Below, one piece after another: positions 54,528-62,958 of a stretch of 64,000 bases of DNA; within the stretch, counting starts at the first letter, position 1; each line of letters starts with the position of its first letter. The position numbers and the translations under genes are program-made. Below the pieces are notes generated by a model, which saw only the letters and a list, made by a program, of their open reading frames with translations, searched no databases and was not told the origin of the DNA. The stretch is taken from assembly GCF_007197645.1 (NCBI RefSeq), contig NZ_VKGK01000015.1:1-64000 (forward strand). The letters are read 5' to 3'. Source of the stretch: Shewanella hanedai. Lineage in GTDB: Bacteria > Pseudomonadota > Gammaproteobacteria > Enterobacterales > Shewanellaceae.

Positions 54528-54565
54528 TTCCACATTCAGTCCTTATAGCGGATCTGAATGTGGAA
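54528..54565. repeat. 12-bp inverted repeat downstream of bepA
   Basis: TTCCACATTCAG (54528-54539) and CTGAATGTGGAA (54554-54565) are perfect reverse complements separated by 14 bases. It lies after the bepA stop. It may be a terminator without a T run or a REP-like element. Confidence 0.5.
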
Positions 54566-54577
54566 TAATATCTGTAT

Positions 54578-56038
54578 TTACTTTAACGCTTCCAGGGCTT
54601 TATCTGACTGCTTGAACTGTCGTATTCTGGCTTCGATTCGAGCAAGTTGAAGTGGATTATCTTCAGTCAGTCGATAAGCAAAATTCAACTGATCGATAGC
54701 ACCTTTATAATCTGCTCCTAACGCCATGGATTCTGCCTTAACAAAATGTTCTAGCGGTTTATTTCCAGTTTTCTTATAGGCATCACTCAGCAGGAAGAAG
54801 GGGAGCTGGTTCTGCTTATCAAGAAAAATCTGGTCTTCCAATAATGGGATCGCTTTTTTAGGCTGATCAGATTCAATATACGCATTGGCTAAATTGATAT
54901 TGATAACCTGAGAGGTCGGTTTCAGGCTTTTTTGCCCTTCAAGTAAGCTGATGGCTTGCGCATTCTCCTCTCTTTGCAGCAGTAAGTCAGTTTTAGTATC
55001 AATGTAAAAGAGGTTGTTCTCATCTTCTTTTAGCAATGAGTCGATAATGGTTTCCGCTTCTTTGAAACGATCAACCTTAAAGAGAGCTAGTGCTTTACCA
55101 TATAAAGCAGCATTTTTAAATGCATAGGTTTTCTTGCTTAATTGAGTTTCAAATAACGACAGTGAAGCTTCATCACTGTAGCCAGAAAATCTTACCTGTA
55201 TTCGTGCTTTAGCCAGTTGAAAATCGATATTGTCAGGCACGTAGCGATGAGGATATTGCGCGGCTCTGTTTCTGGCATCTGTAATACGTGATTCAGGAAG
55301 AGGGTGAGTCAATAACATCTGTGGTGGCTTAGTGGTAAAGCGGTATCGAGTAGCTAACTTTGCGAAAAAATCTGATGAAGCATTGGGATCAAAACCAGCA
55401 TCGACGAGAATTTTCATGCCAATACGGTCAGCTTCTTTTTCATGCAGTCGAGTGTAATTTATTTTGGCTTGAGTCGATAATGCTTGTGTTGTCGCCAGAG
55501 CCGCCATTCCAGCTTGTGGTGCGGCGATGGTTAACAGGATCGCTCCCAACATTCCTACCATAGTGGCCGTTGAGCTTTTCTGTTGAGCTTCTAATGATCG
55601 CGCTAAATGTCGTTGAGTAACGTGTGTGATCTCGTGTCCGAGTACTGACGCAAGCTGGCTTTCATTATCGGCATTAAGAAACAAACCTGTGTGAACGCCA
55701 ACGTGACCACCGAAGAATGCGAATGCATTGATTTCGTCATTTCTCAATAGGAAAAAATAGAAAGGTGTTTTCACACCGGTGGCATGGGCCACCAGTTTGT
55801 TACCTAGTTCAGTAAGGTACTGGCTCAGTACAGGGTCATTTAGCATAGGAGCTGATGAACGGATGACCCGCATATAGGCATCACCATAAACAGTCTCTTT
55901 TTCGAGACTGAAGGTGTTTACTGCTGCCGTACCTAGATCGGGTAGATCATTATTGGCAAAGGTTAGGGGAGCAGTAACACAGAATATGAGTGACAATGCA
56001 CCAGCTAAAAGCGTTTTTGTCGATCTGAATTTACTCAA
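54578..56038 (-). CDS. bepA: beta-barrel assembly-enhancing protease BepA
   Basis: A periplasmic M48 metalloprotease and chaperone that helps LptD and other outer-membrane proteins fold and degrades failed ones. The 486-residue sequence has a signal peptide (LLAGALSLIFCVTAPLTFA), the zinc motif LGHEITHVTQRHLA, a second ligand in LHEKEADRIGM, and a C-terminal TPR-like domain. Its length matches E. coli YfgC (487). Confidence 0.93.
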   Translation of the reverse strand: MSKFRSTKTLLAGALSLIFCVTAPLTFANNDLPDLGTAAVNTFSLEKETVYGDAYMRVIRSSAPMLNDPVLSQYLTELGNKLVAHATGVKTPFYFFLLRNDEINAFAFFGGHVGVHTGLFLNADNESQLASVLGHEITHVTQRHLARSLEAQQKSSTATMVGMLGAILLTIAAPQAGMAALATTQALSTQAKINYTRLHEKEADRIGMKILVDAGFDPNASSDFFAKLATRYRFTTKPPQMLLTHPLPESRITDARNRAAQYPHRYVPDNIDFQLAKARIQVRFSGYSDEASLSLFETQLSKKTYAFKNAALYGKALALFKVDRFKEAETIIDSLLKEDENNLFYIDTKTDLLLQREENAQAISLLEGQKSLKPTSQVININLANAYIESDQPKKAIPLLEDQIFLDKQNQLPFFLLSDAYKKTGNKPLEHFVKAESMALGADYKGAIDQLNFAYRLTEDNPLQLARIEARIRQFKQSDKALEALK

Positions 56039-56281
56039 ACTGATCCTTAATAAAACATACTGTCATTGATTGACAGTTTAATGAGTCTTTTATTCAACTA
56101 CTAGAGGTTTCGCTGTAGGTTATTGATTATATAACCTTGCTGTCACCGTTTAACGTCAAATTATACAAGGTTACTTAGTCACTATTTGTTTGATTATGAG
56201 ATATCAATACGGTGATAGCATTGCTTGTGATCTTCTTGTCACTTAGGATAATAGTCAAGGTTTGTTCATAGCAAGACTATT

Positions 56282-56503
56282 ATGATTTTTATTGATTTAA
56301 CCCCATGTCGTTGTCCATTGGCACTGGTAAAAGCCAAATTGGCGTTAAAACAGTTAAAGGAGGGTGAAGAGCTATTCATTTCACTATCAGACAGTGGTTC
56401 TAGACAAGATGTTCCCCGATTTTTAAAAAAAGTAGGTTACGAGTTTTCTGAGCTATGTAACGATGACAAGATTTTAACACTTAAAATACGTAATATAGAT
56501 TAA
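56282..56503 (+). CDS. TusA family sulfurtransferase-like protein
   Basis: A 73-residue protein with the TusA/SirA fold. The catalytic motif is CRCPLALVKAKLALKQL (Cys in CPxxL type, TPCRCPLAL). In TusA the motif is CPEP; here it is C-PLA-L, so the partner and substrate may differ. It is divergent from bepA and precedes perM, as in Shewanella and Vibrio. YedF-like function is unknown. Confidence 0.75.
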   Translation: MIFIDLTPCRCPLALVKAKLALKQLKEGEELFISLSDSGSRQDVPRFLKKVGYEFSELCNDDKILTLKIRNID

Positions 56504-56558
56504 TATTAAATTGATCACATTAGGCTTTAAAGAGAAATTATAAATTCAGGAATAACGA

Positions 56559-57659
56559 ATGTTAGCTTTATTAACAAATTGGTATAAAGAAAGATTTAGT
56601 GATCCGCAAGCCGTAACTTTAGTGTTCATTTTGATGGGGATAGCACTGGCTATCTATTTCGCTGGCGGTTTATTAGCACCGTTAATCGTGGCGCTGGTTT
56701 TGGCATTCCTATTGGAGTGGCCAGTGGCTCAGATGCATAAAATTGGGATCAATCGAACCACAGCTGCTTCACTGGTATTGGTCGCCTTTATCGGATTGAT
56801 GTTATTGATAACTTTTGGTTTAGTTCCCAGTATCTGGAAACAAGGCGTTGCGTTAATTACTGACCTACCCACAATGTTAGATAAAGGTCTGCTCACCGCT
56901 CAAACCTATGTCAATCAGTACCCGCAATTTGTCAGTCCAGATCAACTCGATACCATGGTTGGCGAGTTGAAGAAGATGCTAGATACCCAGCATCTTCTTG
57001 ATATTGGTAAACAGATATTAGGCTACTCGGCATCTCTATTAGTGCTCATGGTGTACGCCATTTTAGTACCACTGTTAGTGTTTTTCTTCCTCAAAGATAA
57101 AGATCAGTTGATCAAAGGAAGCAAGCGATTTATTCCGACTAATCGTCAGCTAGCACGTAAAGTATGGTTTGAGATGGATCAGCAGATTTTCAATTATATT
57201 CGAGGCAAAGTCATAGAGATTGTGATTATTGGTGCGGTGAGTTATCTCTTCTTTGCCATTATGGACATGCGTTATGCGGCACTGTTAGGTGTGTTAACGG
57301 GCTTTTCTGTTTTAATCCCTTATGTGGGAGCGACACTGGTCACTTTACCTATCGCGTTAGTTGCCTTTTTTCAGTGGGGGATCAGCCCTGAGTTTGGCTA
57401 TTTGATGTTGGGTTACGGCATCATTCAGGCATTGGATGGCAATCTATTAGTGCCGATTTTGTTCTCCGATGCGGTGGATCTGCACCCCGTGTTTATCATT
57501 GCTGCAGTGTTAGTGTTCGGCGGTTTATGGGGGGTATGGGGAGTCTTCTTTGCGATTCCATTGGCCTCGCTGGTTAAAGCGGTACTCAATGCTTGGCCGA
57601 CACCCCACTCAAAACTTCTTGATGAAGAAGCGACAGAAAAAGCCAAAACCGAGGCTTAA
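56559..57659 (+). CDS. perM: AI-2E family permease PerM
   Basis: A 366-residue inner-membrane protein of about eight membrane segments. It belongs to the AI-2E/UPF0118 family, with YAGGLLAPLIVALVLAF-type first helices, the PVAQMHKIGINRTTAA loop and the LIPYVGATLVTLP and VHPVFIIAAVLVFGGLWGVWG features. Length near E. coli PerM (353). The substrate is unknown. A bidirectional terminator lies 15 bases downstream. Confidence 0.85.
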   Translation: MLALLTNWYKERFSDPQAVTLVFILMGIALAIYFAGGLLAPLIVALVLAFLLEWPVAQMHKIGINRTTAASLVLVAFIGLMLLITFGLVPSIWKQGVALITDLPTMLDKGLLTAQTYVNQYPQFVSPDQLDTMVGELKKMLDTQHLLDIGKQILGYSASLLVLMVYAILVPLLVFFFLKDKDQLIKGSKRFIPTNRQLARKVWFEMDQQIFNYIRGKVIEIVIIGAVSYLFFAIMDMRYAALLGVLTGFSVLIPYVGATLVTLPIALVAFFQWGISPEFGYLMLGYGIIQALDGNLLVPILFSDAVDLHPVFIIAAVLVFGGLWGVWGVFFAIPLASLVKAVLNAWPTPHSKLLDEEATEKAKTEA

Positions 57660-57674
57660 TCTTATTTCTGCAAT

Positions 57675-57706
57675 AAAAAATGGGGCAGTTAGCCCCATTT
57701 TTATTT
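57675..57706. terminator. bidirectional terminator between perM and argP
   Basis: The stem AAAAATGGGGC/GCCCCATTTTT with loop AGTTA has A and T runs on both sides. Confidence 0.85.
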
Positions 57707-57790
57707 ATTAACCGCAGTGAACTAATCAAAACTTGGGATAAAGAGTGTTCAGTTCAAACTGAAATATCAGGGCTTATTTCCGAGTTTTGG

Positions 57791-58684
57791 TTAACTATTA
57801 CACAGGGATTGCTTTGCCGTCACCGCAAGAGAGCGGTAAACGATAGTGGTTTGTTTGGCTTTAATATTCCAATGTTGCCAATAGAGTGGCACATGTTTTC
57901 GTTTATCAGGGGTTAATTCAACTAATATGCCTTTTTCGATCAAAGGCTCCGCTTGAAGGTGCCCCACTAAGCCATATCCCATTCCCTGAATGATCGCTTC
58001 AAGAAAACTCTCGGAGGAGGGGATTTTATGCTCTCGCCAACTGCCTACTTTCATTTTGAAATACTTAGTCAGGTATTTTTCGTGCAGTTTATCTTTGGTT
58101 GAGAAGACCACCGCAGGGGCTCTTTCCAGTGATGTTGGAGTGATATTGATAGGGAAGTATTGCTCGATAAACTCAGGTGTTGCCACACACAGGTATTTCA
58201 TCTCTCCCAGATATTCACTACTACAGCCTGCTAAAGGCTCTTTCGTTGTGGTGACACAACCCACCGCTTCGCCATTTTTTAATAAGTTATGTGTATAGGA
58301 TTCATCATCAACTATGAGTTCTAACAACCAATGATGGCGTTTAAAGATCTCTGCGAGCGCAGGTAAAAACCAGGTCGCTAAACTGTCAGCGTTAACAGCG
58401 ATTTTGACAATAGTTGGTAGTTTAGGGTCGTCAGCATCCATCTCTACCCTGAGTTCACTTTCTAGCAGCTGAACTTGAGAGTAGTGGCGTAGCAGGCGTT
58501 TTCCGGTGGGAGTGGCTTCAACAGGTGTCGAGCGGATAACTAAAGCTTGCCCCACCTTTTCTTCTAACAGTTTTATTCTCTGTGATACTGCAGGCTGGGA
58601 GATGAAGAGGACTTTGGCGGCTCTTTCAAATCCACCTTCAGATATCACCACGGCTAAAGCCCGCAAATGAGCATAATCAAGCAT
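57791..58684 (-). CDS. argP: LysR-type regulator ArgP
   Basis: A 297-residue regulator, the same size as E. coli ArgP (297). The N-terminal winged helix contains GGFERAAKVLFISQPAVSQR. The effector domain follows. ArgP binds lysine or arginine and activates argO, which is divergently transcribed next door, so pathway and regulation agree. Operator sites should lie in the 137-base gap. Confidence 0.9.
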   Translation of the reverse strand: MLDYAHLRALAVVISEGGFERAAKVLFISQPAVSQRIKLLEEKVGQALVIRSTPVEATPTGKRLLRHYSQVQLLESELRVEMDADDPKLPTIVKIAVNADSLATWFLPALAEIFKRHHWLLELIVDDESYTHNLLKNGEAVGCVTTTKEPLAGCSSEYLGEMKYLCVATPEFIEQYFPINITPTSLERAPAVVFSTKDKLHEKYLTKYFKMKVGSWREHKIPSSESFLEAIIQGMGYGLVGHLQAEPLIEKGILVELTPDKRKHVPLYWQHWNIKAKQTTIVYRSLAVTAKQSLCNS

Positions 58685-58821
58685 ATGAAGTCGCCCTATA
58701 TTAATCGCTTTGTGTATAAGATTTACTTATACAGCATAAAAAACATTAGTTATATTTATTTTTGTGCCTTATATATAATCAGCTTCAATATGTGATTATC
58801 TATGAAGTTAAGGGTAAAGAG
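58685..58821. promoter_or_regulatory. argP-argO intergenic regulatory region
   Basis: A 137-base AT-rich gap between divergent argP and argO holds both promoters. ArgP sites have a loose T-n11-A core, several of which could be placed here, so I do not assign a specific operator. Confidence 0.5.
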
Positions 58822-59433
58822 ATGCAAGCATTCATTCAAGGTGTGGGAATAGGCGGAAGCCTGATAATGGCGGTTGGTGCACAAAATGCTTTTGTTTTAA
58901 AGCAGGGACTAAAACGGTCACACTCATTGCCGATTGCAGGTTTATGTTCTTTAATTGATACCTTGATGATCACTGCTGGTGTGGCTGGTTTAGGTCACCT
59001 TATTCTTGCTTTTCCTTTGATCAAGGATATTGCCAGCATAGGTGGGGCTATTTTCCTACTGGTTTACGGTGCCAAAGCATTGCAGTCATCCTTTACCCCT
59101 CACAGTATGGGGGCTGAGGCCGCAAAAGGCACTGACACATTAAAAGCAGCAGTGCTAACCACATTAGGCATTAGTTTGCTTAATCCGCACCTTTATTTAG
59201 ACACCGTAGTGCTTTTAGGCAGTATTAGTGCACAGTTTGAAGGGGCTGACCGTCCAATGTTTGGTGCCGGAGCTGTGTTGGCTTCATTTGTCTGGTTTTT
59301 CAGTTTGAGCTTCGGGGCTCGATACTTAAGCCCGCTGTTTCAAAAGCCTAAAGCCTGGAGTTATCTGGATCGCTTTATTTGTGCCACCATGTGGAGTATT
59401 GCTGGTGTGCTCATTTGGCCTTATTTATTCTAG
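58822..59433 (+). CDS. argO: arginine exporter ArgO (LysE family)
   Basis: Exports L-arginine (and canavanine) across the inner membrane. The 203-residue protein has six membrane segments and the LysE signature MAVGAQNAFVLKQGLKR. The ATG at 58822 (MQAFIQG) follows AAAGAG; the longer frame from 58762 would add 20 residues not typical of the family. It is divergent from its activator gene argP. Confidence 0.9.
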   Translation: MQAFIQGVGIGGSLIMAVGAQNAFVLKQGLKRSHSLPIAGLCSLIDTLMITAGVAGLGHLILAFPLIKDIASIGGAIFLLVYGAKALQSSFTPHSMGAEAAKGTDTLKAAVLTTLGISLLNPHLYLDTVVLLGSISAQFEGADRPMFGAGAVLASFVWFFSLSFGARYLSPLFQKPKAWSYLDRFICATMWSIAGVLIWPYLF

Positions 59434-59453
59434 AAATGTTGTTGTCTGACATA

Positions 59454-59480
59454 AAAATGCCCGCATTAGCGGGCATTTCT
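59454..59480. terminator. bidirectional terminator between argO and bcp
   Basis: The stem AAATGCCCGC/GCGGGCATTT with loop ATTA serves the convergent argO and bcp transcripts. Confidence 0.85.
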
Positions 59481-59501
59481 GTTTCTATCTAGCTCGAAGT
59501 A

Positions 59502-59972
59502 TTATGCTTCTTTAATGTAATTGAGCACGACTTCATGGTGATTTTTGGTCTTAAACTTGTCAAATACATGTGCGACTTTGCCATCTTGACCGATGAGAAA
59601 GCTCAATCTGTGTATGCCATCGTAGATCTTACCCATAAACTTCTTCTCTCCCCACACGCCAAAAGCATCGGCAATAGCATGGTCTTCATCGCTAAGTAGG
59701 GAAAAGTTCAATGCTTGTTTATCGGAAAATCGTGCCAGTTTGGCAACAGGATCTGGGCTGATCCCTAAAACGGTAACATCTAGATTGTCGAGTTCAACTT
59801 GACTGTCTCTTAATCCACAGGCTTGAACCGTACAGCCTGGTGTAGACGCTTTAGGGTAGAAATAGACAAGTACAGGACCTTTGCTTAGACATGTTGCTAA
59901 TGAAATAGACTCATCTTGTTGGTTTTGTAGAGTGAACGATGGAGCTTGCTCACCTGAGATTAATGTTTTCAT
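59502..59972 (-). CDS. bcp: peroxiredoxin Bcp
   Basis: A 156-residue thiol peroxidase, the length of E. coli Bcp (156). The peroxidatic Cys is in YFYPKASTPGCTVQACGLR, and the second Cys five residues on is the resolving residue typical of Bcp. It is co-transcribed with gcvR (12-base gap), as in E. coli. Confidence 0.93.
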   Translation of the reverse strand: MKTLISGEQAPSFTLQNQQDESISLATCLSKGPVLVYFYPKASTPGCTVQACGLRDSQVELDNLDVTVLGISPDPVAKLARFSDKQALNFSLLSDEDHAIADAFGVWGEKKFMGKIYDGIHRLSFLIGQDGKVAHVFDKFKTKNHHEVVLNYIKEA

Positions 59973-59984
59973 TTATTTTCCTAA

Positions 59985-60524
59985 CTAGGCAGTGGTAATT
60001 TCGCGCATACGTTCAATGGTGCAATCGAGGGACATCTCTTGTGCGAGTTCATTAATGCTAATCTCGAGTTTTTCGAGTTCAACTTTTTCAGGCACATTGA
60101 TGGTCAAAAATACAGCTTGAGTTGGCTCTCCGTTGCTGTCTTCTTCGGCGTGGGATCTCACCGCTGCAAGATCTAATGAACGGTCAGCGAGAAATTGAGT
60201 TATTTTTCTCATTGTGCCACGTTGATCTTTACCATTGAAAGTCACTTCAAGGCGAGAAGCGTAATGCAGTGCAGTGTGCTTAGAGGTGCGTTTCATCACG
60301 GTCATCAGCTCAAGTTCAACACTCAGAGTTGGCAGTGTTGACTCCATTTTGGTAATGGAAGCCCAAGAGCCCGCAAGCATCATAATAAAAGTGAACTCAT
60401 TGCCAAATAAAGCCATTCGACTGTCGACGATATCGCAGTCACATTCACTTGCAAGTCTTGCAAATTTACTGACAATTCCTGGGCGGTCAGATCCCATAGC
60501 AGTAACAACAAGATGGTTGGACAT
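59985..60524 (-). CDS. gcvR: glycine cleavage system transcriptional repressor GcvR
   Basis: A 179-residue protein with two ACT domains (ATAMGSDRPGIVSKFARLAS-type start, LEVTFNGKDQRGTMRKITQF in the second). It binds GcvA and turns it into a repressor of the gcv operon in the absence of glycine. It is the first gene of the gcvR-bcp unit, divergent from dapA. The arrangement dapA/gcvR/bcp matches E. coli. Confidence 0.9.
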   Translation of the reverse strand: MSNHLVVTAMGSDRPGIVSKFARLASECDCDIVDSRMALFGNEFTFIMMLAGSWASITKMESTLPTLSVELELMTVMKRTSKHTALHYASRLEVTFNGKDQRGTMRKITQFLADRSLDLAAVRSHAEEDSNGEPTQAVFLTINVPEKVELEKLEISINELAQEMSLDCTIERMREITTA

Positions 60525-60747
60525 GAATTCTCCTTATTTAATCTAAACGTATATATACTCTGTACGTTTTTTAGTGGCGTAATGCTACCACAAGTTACTT
60601 AATATGCGATCTTTGTCTGTTATATGGACGTTGAAAATGAATACTATTCATAATGAAAACGTTTTAACGTTAGAGAAGTACTGAAGTGCTTGTTTTTAGT
60701 GCTTAGCATCAGTACCATAGCCAGTCCTGAATTCTGGGGAAAGTCAC

Positions 60748-61632
60748 ATGATAAATGGAAGCATCGTAGCCTTAATCACACCAATGAATAGTGATGGCTC
60801 AGTAGATTACAAAAGTCTTGAACAGTTAGTTGAGTTCCATGTAACTGAAGGTACTGACGCCATTGTTGCGGTTGGTACCACTGGTGAGTCTGCCACTCTG
60901 CCAATTCCAGAGCATATTGAAGTCGTATCGCATACGGTTAGATTTGCTGCCGGTCGATTACCGGTGATCGGCGGTAACGGCGGTAATGCGACAGCAGAAG
61001 CCATTGAGTTAACTAAAGCGCAATCAAAGCTTGGCGTCGCAGCCATGTTAGGTGTTACGCCTTATTACAATAAACCGAGTCCTAAAGGCATTATTGCTCA
61101 TTATAAAGCGGTTGCGGCCAGTACTGATATCCCGCAAATTCTTTATAATGTTCCGGGACGAACCGCTGTTGATATGTTGCCTGAGACCATCGCTGAATTG
61201 GTCAACGTTCCTAATATCATTGGCGTAAAGGAAGCGACTGGTGATTTGAGTCGTGTGAAGCGCTTACGTGAATTATGTGGCGATGACTTCTTACTTTATA
61301 GCGGTGATGATGCCACTGCCAGAGAGTTTTTGTCTCTTGGCGGTAATGGTGTTATCTCGGTTGCTAATAATATCGTCCCAAGACAGTTTAAGATCATGTG
61401 CGATGCAGCAGCATCGGGTGACATGAAAACAGCTATCGAAGCTGAAAATGTGATCAAAGGGCTTTTCACCGCACTATTTTGTGAAGCAAATCCTATTCCT
61501 GTGAAATGGGCTGCTTACCGTATGGGCTTGATAAGCCAAGAAGAGATTAGATTACCTTTAACGGAACTTTCTACTGAGTTCCATGGTCTGTTATTAGATG
61601 CAATGAGAAATGCCCGAATAGAGGTTAATTAA
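60748..61632 (+). CDS. dapA: 4-hydroxy-tetrahydrodipicolinate synthase
   Basis: Condenses pyruvate with aspartate semialdehyde, the first lysine/DAP-specific step. The 294-residue TIM barrel has the substrate loop GTTGESATL, the catalytic Tyr in [11 protein letters not shown] and the Schiff-base Lys in [12 protein letters not shown]. The length is that of E. coli DapA (292). bamC follows after 3 bases, a conserved dapA-bamC unit. Confidence 0.95.
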   Translation: MINGSIVALITPMNSDGSVDYKSLEQLVEFHVTEGTDAIVAVGTTGESATLPIPEHIEVVSHTVRFAAGRLPVIGGNGGNATAEAIELTKAQSKLGVAAMLGVTPYYNKPSPKGIIAHYKAVAASTDIPQILYNVPGRTAVDMLPETIAELVNVPNIIGVKEATGDLSRVKRLRELCGDDFLLYSGDDATAREFLSLGGNGVISVANNIVPRQFKIMCDAAASGDMKTAIEAENVIKGLFTALFCEANPIPVKWAAYRMGLISQEEIRLPLTELSTEFHGLLLDAMRNARIEVN

Positions 61633-61635
61633 TAG

Positions 61636-62751
61636 ATGTTAAAGAAAGTGACTCCCTTAATTTTGATCGCAGCAGTTACAGCTTGTAGCTCGCCAGTTGA
61701 TCGAAGACAAGCTAATGATGGCGATGCCTACATTAACGCCGAGATAGAACCAGCACTGATCATTCCTGATGGTTTAATTACACCCGTTTACAGTAAAGAG
61801 TATCAAATCCCTCAGTTTGGTTCTAAAAGTGATGTGGAATTGGTCGGTAAAAGGTTAGATATTCGTCCGCCATTACAAGTTTTACCTATGGCTGAAGGAA
61901 CTCGGGTCGAAGAGGGCAGTGACAATATTAAAATCGTTGTCGAGTCTATCGATAATAACATTGATCTGAAGCAAGAGCTTTTTGACGTATTAAAATCTTA
62001 CTTGTCGAGTAAATCAATCGCCATTATGAGCGAAGATTACGAGAAAGGGATCATCGAAACCGATTGGCTAGAAAGTAAAGAAGTCATCGATTCAAACCTA
62101 TGGGGTAGCGACGAGATATATCTTCTTCGTCAACGTTATCAGTTCCATGTAGATGTTCGTCCCCATGGTCGTAGCGGTAATATCTCTATCGATTTGATCG
62201 ATCATGCTGAGAGCTTCAATGGCGAAGCACAAGATATTATTTTAAGTGGTGAAGATAAACGTCGTTACACCATTGATATGCTCAATAATGCCGTAGCGTA
62301 CATGAGTATTAAACGTGCTCAGTCGATTAAAGCTAAGCGTATTAAAGAGAGTCTAGGTATTTATGTTTCCGTGGTTAAAGGCACGGGTCCAGATGTTGAA
62401 GGCGATGATGTCGTTCAATCATATTGGCTTGCTGATGCACCATTTAAACGTACGTGGGAACGTCTACGTATTGTTTTACCTGAGCTAGGATTTGAAATCA
62501 TTGATATGGATATTGGCAAAGGCCTTTATTACGTCAATGTTAATGATGATTCAGGTTTCTGGAGCTCTTTGTGGAACGAGAAGGATCTGCCTATCAAGGA
62601 AGGTTCATATCGTCTACAGCTAAAAGATACTGATGACACAACAGAGATCTATCTGCATGATGCTCAAGACATACCGTTAGATAATGCTGTGGTTGAAGCT
62701 GTCTATGAAGGTTTGGCTGAGTTGATGAAAGAGGACCGAAAGGTTCGTTAA
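61636..62751 (+). CDS. bamC: outer-membrane assembly lipoprotein BamC
   Basis: A lipoprotein of the BAM complex that inserts beta-barrels in the outer membrane. The 371-residue protein has a lipobox AVTACSS (Cys17), a short unstructured BamD-binding part (about 20-90) and two helix-grip domains. It lies 3 bases after dapA, as in E. coli (nlpB). A terminator follows. Confidence 0.9.
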   Translation: MLKKVTPLILIAAVTACSSPVDRRQANDGDAYINAEIEPALIIPDGLITPVYSKEYQIPQFGSKSDVELVGKRLDIRPPLQVLPMAEGTRVEEGSDNIKIVVESIDNNIDLKQELFDVLKSYLSSKSIAIMSEDYEKGIIETDWLESKEVIDSNLWGSDEIYLLRQRYQFHVDVRPHGRSGNISIDLIDHAESFNGEAQDIILSGEDKRRYTIDMLNNAVAYMSIKRAQSIKAKRIKESLGIYVSVVKGTGPDVEGDDVVQSYWLADAPFKRTWERLRIVLPELGFEIIDMDIGKGLYYVNVNDDSGFWSSLWNEKDLPIKEGSYRLQLKDTDDTTEIYLHDAQDIPLDNAVVEAVYEGLAELMKEDRKVR

Positions 62752-62773
62752 TTGACTTAACATCTTTGAGTAT

Positions 62774-62800
62774 AAAAGGAGGCATTTTGCCTCCTTTTTT
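62774..62800 (+). terminator. terminator of dapA-bamC
   Basis: The stem AAAAGGAGGC/GCCTCCTTTT with loop ATTTT is followed by T. Confidence 0.85.
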
Positions 62801-62958
62801 GTGCCCAAATTTTGATGAATAACAACATGTTAATATTGTGTGTATTTTGTAAGCAATGGTAAAATCTCTTGATGAAATATACTCGGTAGGTAAACTGTAT
62901 GACATAAAGTATGCACCATTGGATTATGGGCTGTGTAATACAAACTTACGGAATATTA

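Noticed and set aside
60525..60747. Lysine riboswitch upstream of dapA
   Set aside because: The 220-base leader shows none of the long conserved stems of a lysine riboswitch that I can recognise.
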